A program made the position numbers and the translations under genes. From contig JAVWTD010000021.1 of the NCBI GenBank assembly GCA_036667875.1, positions 1 through 19,359 of the forward strand: a DNA stretch of 19,359 nt. Reading direction: 5' to 3'. Positions 15,640 through 19,359 of the stretch are shown here, piece by piece (positions within the stretch are counted from its first letter, which is position 1; each line of letters opens with the position of its first letter). The stretch is from CAJGDV01 sp036667875 (GTDB lineage Bacteria > Bacillota_I > Bacilli_A > RF39 > UBA660). The notes beneath the pieces are model-generated. The model saw nothing but the letters and a program-made list of their open reading frames with translations. It ran no database searches and had not been told where the DNA came from.

Positions 15640-15875
15640 TGGATAATTTATTTAAGGAACCTTCTTTTTTAAAAAGAATAAATGATAATGTTTTATTGTA
15701 TGAAGAAGAAATAGCAGTTCTAAAAAGATATAATATAGATTATGAAACATGCAACACAATGGAAGAATTAATATTTAAAATTGAAGATGAAATATACGAC
15801 GAAGAAATAGAAGACTTAGAACTTATTTCAAACAATCTAAGTGAAAGAAATTACTATCAAAATACATTAAAGTAA
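15639..15875 (+). CDS. small acidic protein of unknown function
   Basis: This 78-residue protein is very rich in Glu and Asp, with helical stretches (about 10-30 and 40-66) and no membrane segment. It has one Cys (C38) and no known motif that I can see. Its ATG overlaps the previous stop by one base, so translation is coupled and the two products may act together. The next gene starts 14 bases after its stop. Confidence 0.65.
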   Translation: MDNLFKEPSFLKRINDNVLLYEEEIAVLKRYNIDYETCNTMEELIFKIEDEIYDEEIEDLELISNNLSERNYYQNTLK

Positions 15876-15889
15876 AGCAGGATGATAAA

Positions 15890-17029
15890 ATGAAAGAAAG
15901 ATCACTTATAGAATTAAAAATACAAAGATTATTTGATAATCAAGAATATAGAAAATTTATATTAGATTTATTAAAGAAACTAAAAATTAGAGAGACACAT
16001 ATTGATTTTTTAATAGATACAGTTATGATGAATCCTAATGTTCTTTTTAGACCAAGAAAAAATTTAAGTATTTTAGAACTTGATTTTACAGCGGGAATTA
16101 AAAAATATGCTTTAGACAATAATAAACAAGTAATACTTAATTCCGTAACTAGGAATGGATTGAATATAAAACTGGCAAGTCAAAAACTTAAAAACAGTGA
16201 AGAAATTGTAAAAAGAGCTATAAGCAATAATGGATTAGCCTTAGAGTATGCTTCTAAAAAATTAAAAGATAATAAAGAATTAGTACTTCTTGCAATAAAG
16301 AATAACCCCGACAGTTATTATTTTGCAGGATTAAACTTAAAAAATGATCCTAAGATTATTAAAAGTGTTCTTGTAAGAGAACCTAGTTATATTCCTAAAT
16401 TTGAGTATCTTCAAAAATTTAATGACTTAGTTAAAGCGGTAATTAAAGAAAATGGATTAGCTTTAGAGTATGCAACTTCAAAACTTAAAAACAATAAAAA
16501 AGTTGTTCAAATGGCTGCTAAAGAAAACATAAAAGCATTATCTTTTGCGAGTTTTGATTTAAAAAACGATGAAGGATTTATAATTGAAACTGCTAAAAAA
16601 TTAAAAAGTGATCAAGTCATATACTACGCAAGTGAATTTTTACTTTCTAATAAGGAATTTTATATTGATATAATTGAAAAAATAGGATTTAACTTATATT
16701 TTGTTAAAGATGAATTTAAAGATGATCTAGAGGTTGTTGAAGTTGCAATAAAAAAAGATATTAGAAATCTTGAACATGCGAGTAATAGGTTAAAAGAAAA
16801 TGAAACTTTTATATTGCATCTTATCAAAAAATATGGTCCAATTTTAAGATATGCAAGCAAAAGTCTATTAGAGGATAAAGACTTTATGATTAAGGCTATA
16901 AAGACCTATAATGGCTCAATAAAATATGCAAATGAGTCCCTTTATAATAATAAGTTATTTATTAAAGAAGTATCTTCAATTGATAATTGGTGTAAATTAT
17001 ATATAAGTAACTTAAAAAAAATTAAATAG
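15890..17029 (+). CDS. DUF4116-type tandem repeat protein
   Basis: This 379-residue soluble protein is made mostly of about twelve tandem units of about 25 residues from residue 78 to near the end. Each follows the rule [ND]xx[VI][VI]xxA[IA]xxNxxxLxYASxxLKx, which matches the DUF4116 repeat (Pfam DUF4116 spans about two such units). The regular helix pairs suggest a curved alpha-solenoid, usually a protein-binding surface, but the partner is unknown. The N-terminal 77 residues are non-repeat and helical. Units 2 and 5 are nearly identical (NGLALEYA). A modest AGGAT precedes the ATG, and it is the third gene of its operon. Confidence 0.82.
   Translation: MKERSLIELKIQRLFDNQEYRKFILDLLKKLKIRETHIDFLIDTVMMNPNVLFRPRKNLSILELDFTAGIKKYALDNNKQVILNSVTRNGLNIKLASQKLKNSEEIVKRAISNNGLALEYASKKLKDNKELVLLAIKNNPDSYYFAGLNLKNDPKIIKSVLVREPSYIPKFEYLQKFNDLVKAVIKENGLALEYATSKLKNNKKVVQMAAKENIKALSFASFDLKNDEGFIIETAKKLKSDQVIYYASEFLLSNKEFYIDIIEKIGFNLYFVKDEFKDDLEVVEVAIKKDIRNLEHASNRLKENETFILHLIKKYGPILRYASKSLLEDKDFMIKAIKTYNGSIKYANESLYNNKLFIKEVSSIDNWCKLYISNLKKIK
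16121..17017 (+). repeat. protein-level tandem repeat, about 12 units of 25 codons
   Basis: The units are clear in protein but diverged in DNA, apart from stretches near 16212 and 16450 that still share AATGGATTAGC and TTAGAGTATGC. This indicates an old expansion with at least one more recent duplication or gene conversion. Confidence 0.75.
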
Positions 17030-17055
17030 TTAATATTAGTAATAAGGAAATATTT

Positions 17056-17541
17056 ATGAAAAAAAAAGAAAATATAAATGATATTGTTATTGTTTTTATT
17101 AAAACGATTGTGATTATTTCGTTTCTCTTTTTAATTTATTTAACTGTATCATTTATAGAAAGAATTAAATTAAATAAAATGTTGGCAAGTTTTGCGGGAA
17201 CATATATTCTAACAAATAATAATTATCACAATTATAATATGGATATAAATCCTAAAAACGAAATAAATATAAACAAAAAAAAGATTGTTAATGCTAATAA
17301 CAACATAATTTCTACAGATACCTTTAATGTAATAATATCTAAAAACAAACCAATATTACTTGTATATTTTAGTCTTATTAGTGAAAATAAAATAAATGAT
17401 TTTCACTTAAACATTCAAAAAATATGTTTTATAAAAAATAATAATAAATTAATTCAACATGAATGTCCTTCAAAAACAAAAATGCAAGCATTAGAAACAA
17501 AAAGAGAAAACTATAATATAGAATACAAAAAAAAGAGTTAA
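17056..17541 (+). CDS. membrane-anchored small protein of unknown function
   Basis: The 161-residue protein has one N-terminal membrane helix (about 10-33) preceded by lysines, so the rest probably faces outward. The outer part is Asn- and Lys-rich, with beta-like strands and two cysteines (C124, C137) that may pair. The layout recalls the anchored proteins at 10098 and 10605, but I see no convincing sequence match. AAGGA at 17044-17048 precedes the start. It lies 26 bases after the repeat-protein gene with no promoter or terminator between, so it is probably the last gene of that operon. Confidence 0.65.
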   Translation: MKKKENINDIVIVFIKTIVIISFLFLIYLTVSFIERIKLNKMLASFAGTYILTNNNYHNYNMDINPKNEININKKKIVNANNNIISTDTFNVIISKNKPILLVYFSLISENKINDFHLNIQKICFIKNNNKLIQHECPSKTKMQALETKRENYNIEYKKKS

Positions 17542-17552
17542 CACTCTTTTTT
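17529..17552. terminator. bidirectional terminator containing two stop codons
   Basis: A perfect 10-bp stem (AAAAAAGAGT 17529-17538 with ACTCTTTTTT 17543-17552) has a TAAC loop. The plus-strand stop (17539-17541) and the minus-strand stop of the GNAT gene (17538-17540) overlap within the loop, so both genes end inside one hairpin. Confidence 0.82.
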
Positions 17553-17960
17553 CATTTTATATCTTGTTTCTGTAGTCTCTATGATATTAAAACCTAGTCT
17601 ATTATACAATTTAATTGCTTTTGTATTATTTTGATATACCCATAAATAAATATTGTTATCTTCAATGCTATTAATTAAATTAGTTCCAATACCTTTGTTT
17701 CTATATTCATCATACAAATATATTTCATCAAGAAGAACTCCATCTTCAAATTCTCTTACAAGAAAAATACCTGCTATAGAATCATTAATAATAATAATTT
17801 TATATAAGTCTAAAAACTCTTTTACACTCATATCAGCATATTCTTTTAATTTTTCTATTTCAGTTTCTCCAAATTCGTTTGGATTTGCAAGAATTGTTTC
17901 CATTTTAATATCTTTTAATAATGCTAAATTTAAATTTGTAGCATCAACTAAATTATACAT
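17538..17960 (-). CDS. GNAT-family N-acetyltransferase
   Basis: This 140-residue protein has a standard GNAT fold. The acetyl-CoA motif A is DEIYLYDEYRNKGIGTNLI (about 78-96), with pyrophosphate loop RNKGIG. Motif B is VYQNNTKAIKLYNRLGF (about 108-124), as in Rim-type and related N-acetyltransferases. The acceptor is not predictable. Unlike the broken GNAT gene at 5919, this one is complete. AGGTGAT on the minus strand (17966-17972) and an extended -10 precede the ATG. It ends inside the shared terminator hairpin. Confidence 0.88.
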   Translation of the reverse strand: MYNLVDATNLNLALLKDIKMETILANPNEFGETEIEKLKEYADMSVKEFLDLYKIIIINDSIAGIFLVREFEDGVLLDEIYLYDEYRNKGIGTNLINSIEDNNIYLWVYQNNTKAIKLYNRLGFNIIETTETRYKMKKEC

Positions 17961-17979
17961 ACAATATCACCTGGGAAGT

Positions 17980-17988
17980 ATTATATCA
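17980..17988 (-). promoter_or_regulatory. extended -10 promoter of the GNAT gene
   Basis: On the minus strand this reads TGATATAAT, a perfect extended -10, with no consensus -35. Bases 17989-18048 upstream hold no gene I can support. Confidence 0.65.
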
Positions 17989-18048
17989 CAAAAGAAAAAA
18001 ATATAATAGATAATTATCAAAAAAAGGGAAATACCTTGGAATATAAGG

Positions 18049-18071
18049 AAAAAGCAAGACTAACTAGTCTT
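18049..18071 (-). terminator. terminator of the two-gene unit at 18060-18714
   Basis: On the minus strand a 6-bp stem (AAGACT/AGTCTT, 18056-18061 with 18066-18071) has a four-base loop and is followed by GCTTTTT. The stop codon of the gene (18060-18062) lies within the hairpin. Confidence 0.6.
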
Positions 18072-18404
18072 ACTTACTCTTTCTAAAGCATCTTTAATAA
18101 AGTATAAAATCATTATAGGATTTGTTTCATCTATTAAATTCTTGTATTCAATTTTTATTTGTTCTACTTTTTCATAATATAGTGTTCTATTAAATTTATT
18201 CTTTATTATTTTTTTACTTTTTTTTATTATTTTGTCATTTTTATTTTTAAAGATTAATTTATTTAAGTTGTTATATTCTTCTACTAATTCTTTTGAATTA
18301 TATAAATTATAATTGTTTGTTTTAAAAAATTTTAATACTTTATTTAATGCATAAAAAATTATATCTAAATTTATTATATCATTTATATAAAAATTCATTT
18401 TCAT
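18060..18404 (-). CDS. small helical, lysine-rich protein of unknown function
   Basis: A protein of 114 residues results if translation starts at the ATG at 18404. The frame opens further upstream from a TTG (18482), but that would lie deep in the preceding gene with no ribosome binding site. AAGGA lies about 14 bases before 18404, which is rather long, and the ATG at 18398 is an alternative. The product is helical, basic and rich in Asn and Lys, with mildly hydrophobic ends and no recognised motif. It overlaps the upstream gene by 26 bases, so coupling is likely. Confidence 0.55.
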   Translation of the reverse strand: MKMNFYINDIINLDIIFYALNKVLKFFKTNNYNLYNSKELVEEYNNLNKLIFKNKNDKIIKKSKKIIKNKFNRTLYYEKVEQIKIEYKNLIDETNPIMILYFIKDALERVSKTS

Positions 18405-18714
18405 AGTAGTTTGTTTTTTCCTTAGTATCTTTTCCGTATATATAAGTTGTAGTCTTATTAATAATGTTTTCAACATAATCAATTTTAAGTTTATCTACTT
18501 CTTTATTTATCATCTCATTAACAAGAGAATCTAATTTATTGAGATTACTAATATAATTGTATCCTACCATTAGTTTTAATTCTTGTTCATCAGTATTACC
18601 AATAATTCTTTCTTTTAGGAGTTTATTATTTTTAATCCTCTTTTTTTCCATTATAAAAAGGATAATAACAGTTATCGAAGTTACAAATAATAATAAAATT
18701 AAAATATTTTTCAT
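18379..18714 (-). CDS. membrane-anchored small helical protein of unknown function
   Basis: The 111-residue protein has an N-terminal membrane helix (about 3-22) followed by a Lys-rich helical region. The Lys/Arg cluster straight after the helix favours the soluble part staying inside the cell. AAAGGGAG on the minus strand sits seven bases before the ATG, and an extended -10 lies further up. No known family is recognised. It begins a two-gene unit with the gene at 18060. Confidence 0.65.
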   Translation of the reverse strand: MKNILILLLFVTSITVIILFIMEKKRIKNNKLLKERIIGNTDEQELKLMVGYNYISNLNKLDSLVNEMINKEVDKLKIDYVENIINKTTTYIYGKDTKEKTNYYENEFLYK

Positions 18715-18740
18715 AACATTACTCCCTTTACGCGTTTATT

Positions 18741-18749
18741 ATTATACCA
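18741..18749 (-). promoter_or_regulatory. extended -10 promoter of the two-gene unit
   Basis: On the minus strand this reads TGGTATAAT, a perfect extended -10. No -35 is visible. Confidence 0.6.
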
Positions 18750-18785
18750 AAGATTATAACTATTTACATCATTTTTATAAAATTT

Positions 18786-18822
18786 AAAAAAAAAGATTCC
18801 TAAGTATCTAGTAACCTAAGGA
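18786..18822 (-). terminator. probable terminator of the lipoprotein gene
   Basis: On the minus strand an imperfect stem (CCTAAGGA at 18815-18822 with TCCTAAG at 18798-18804, one mismatch) is followed by nine Ts (18786-18794). The TAG stop at 18808-18810 is in the loop. Confidence 0.5.
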
Positions 18823-19248
18823 TTTGATAACTTTAAGAACATCTTTTTTATAACTTCCATCAACAGTTATATATATTAGAGTTGCATCAATTCTACTTAC
18901 CAAATAAAAAGTATCTTTAGTAGTTAGAGTATATTTAGAGTATTTATCATTAGATAAAGAAGTTTCAACATCATCTTTTTTCTTTAATTCTTTAAAATAA
19001 CTTCTATTAACACTAAAAGAATTTTTTGCTGAATCAACACTTTTAAATATTAAAAATTCAACTTGATAATTATCTTTGGTAGCAATTCTTGCACTTTTTA
19101 CTAGTTCTTTGTCGTATTGTTTTATTACATCATAAACTTTATATTTGTTTTTTGTCATAATATTTGTAAATGATTCAACATTATTCTTTTTATTGTCACA
19201 TCCTGAAAGCATGATGACTGTACAAATTAAAATCAAAAATTTCTTCAA
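18808..19248 (-). CDS. lipoprotein of unknown function
   Basis: This 146-residue protein starts at a TTG (19246-19248) and has a classic lipoprotein signal: two lysines, a hydrophobic core and the lipobox LSGC around residues 15-18. It should be lipidated at that Cys and held on the outer face of the membrane. The mature part (about 128 residues) resembles the size and pattern of small DUF4358/DUF4367-like lipoproteins, but I cannot assign a family. The frame extends to 19302, but that start coincides with the -35 of the promoter and would not be transcribed. GGGGTG lies just before the TTG. The gene is alone, with its own terminator. Confidence 0.8.
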   Translation of the reverse strand: MKKFLILICTVIMLSGCDNKKNNVESFTNIMTKNKYKVYDVIKQYDKELVKSARIATKDNYQVEFLIFKSVDSAKNSFSVNRSYFKELKKKDDVETSLSNDKYSKYTLTTKDTFYLVSRIDATLIYITVDGSYKKDVLKVIKSLGY

Positions 19249-19269
19249 AATAACACCCCATTTATGAGA

Positions 19270-19285
19270 GTGTATTATAATACAC
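19270..19285. promoter_or_regulatory. 16-bp perfect palindrome over the -10, candidate operator
   Basis: GTGTATTATAATACAC has two exact 8-base arms and covers the whole -10 hexamer of the lipoprotein promoter. A repressor bound here would block the promoter. The GTGTA/TACAC ends resemble operators of some winged-helix repressors, but no regulator gene lies in this window and the identity is a guess. Confidence 0.5.
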
Positions 19286-19302
19286 AAACTATAAATTGTC
19301 AA
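19274..19302 (-). promoter_or_regulatory. consensus sigma-A promoter of the lipoprotein gene
   Basis: On the minus strand a perfect TTGACA (19297-19302) is separated by exactly 17 bases from a perfect TATAAT (19274-19279). It is the only full consensus promoter in the window and lacks the TG extension used by most of the others. Confidence 0.85.
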
Positions 19303-19359
19303 GTTTTAGAGCATGATGATAGTGTAAAATGGTATTGGGATTAGGTATACAAAAAGGAA

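Noticed and set aside
19303..19359. Possible partial genes at the right edge: a plus-strand ATG at 19329 and a minus-strand frame open from the edge to a TAA at 19306
   Set aside because: Each is under 20 codons, has no supporting motif or ribosome binding site, and could be chance in A+T-rich DNA.

Overview
This is a very A+T-rich, densely packed bacterial window that uses the standard code: Trp is TGG, and TGA ends several genes. Single-membrane Gram-positive markers (a lipoteichoic-acid synthase-type enzyme, a lipobox lipoprotein, strong AGGAGG-like ribosome binding sites, the neighbours yqeG and yqeH, and sbcD followed by sbcC) point to a low-GC Bacillota or a relative of the Mollicutes. 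I cannot place it more precisely from the sequence alone. Nothing suggests a plasmid, phage, CRISPR array or insertion sequence.

Layout. 1-1610: yqeG (HAD phosphatase) overlaps yqeH (circularly permuted ribosome-assembly GTPase), followed by a terminator. 1642-5487: a HerA-type DUF87 ATPase, then an LTA-synthase-family enzyme whose promoter overlaps the end of the ATPase gene. 5550-5770: tRNA-Cys(GCA), tRNA-Gly(GCC) and a strong terminator. 5877-6491: an acetyltransferase gene broken by two in-frame stops. 6589-7449: a CPBP intramembrane protease. 7511-8357: two charged helical proteins and a possible small membrane protein. 8352-9143 (minus): a three-pass membrane protein with an outer domain. 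9251-11105: a three-gene operon of single-anchor proteins, the last two being tandem paralogues. 11137-15077 (minus): sbcD-sbcC, the Mre11-Rad50-type nuclease. 15154-17541: a divergent operon with two unknown proteins, a DUF4116-type repeat protein and a membrane-anchored protein. 17538-19248 (minus): a GNAT acetyltransferase, two unknown small proteins and a lipoprotein behind a near-ideal promoter with a palindrome over its -10.

Two structural habits recur. First, most transcription units start with an extended -10 promoter (TGnTATAAT) and have little or no -35. Second, genes end inside their terminators: stop codons lie in the loop or arms of the hairpins, and at two convergent pairs both genes stop inside one bidirectional hairpin.

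The least explained material is a set of secreted or anchored proteins of unknown function at 8352-11105, 17056-17541 and 18808-19248. Several carry paired cysteines outside the membrane. No complete new defence or mobile system is evident. The best leads are the paralogous anchored proteins, the atypical nucleophile in the LTA-synthase-like enzyme, the recently broken acetyltransferase gene and the palindromic operator candidate.
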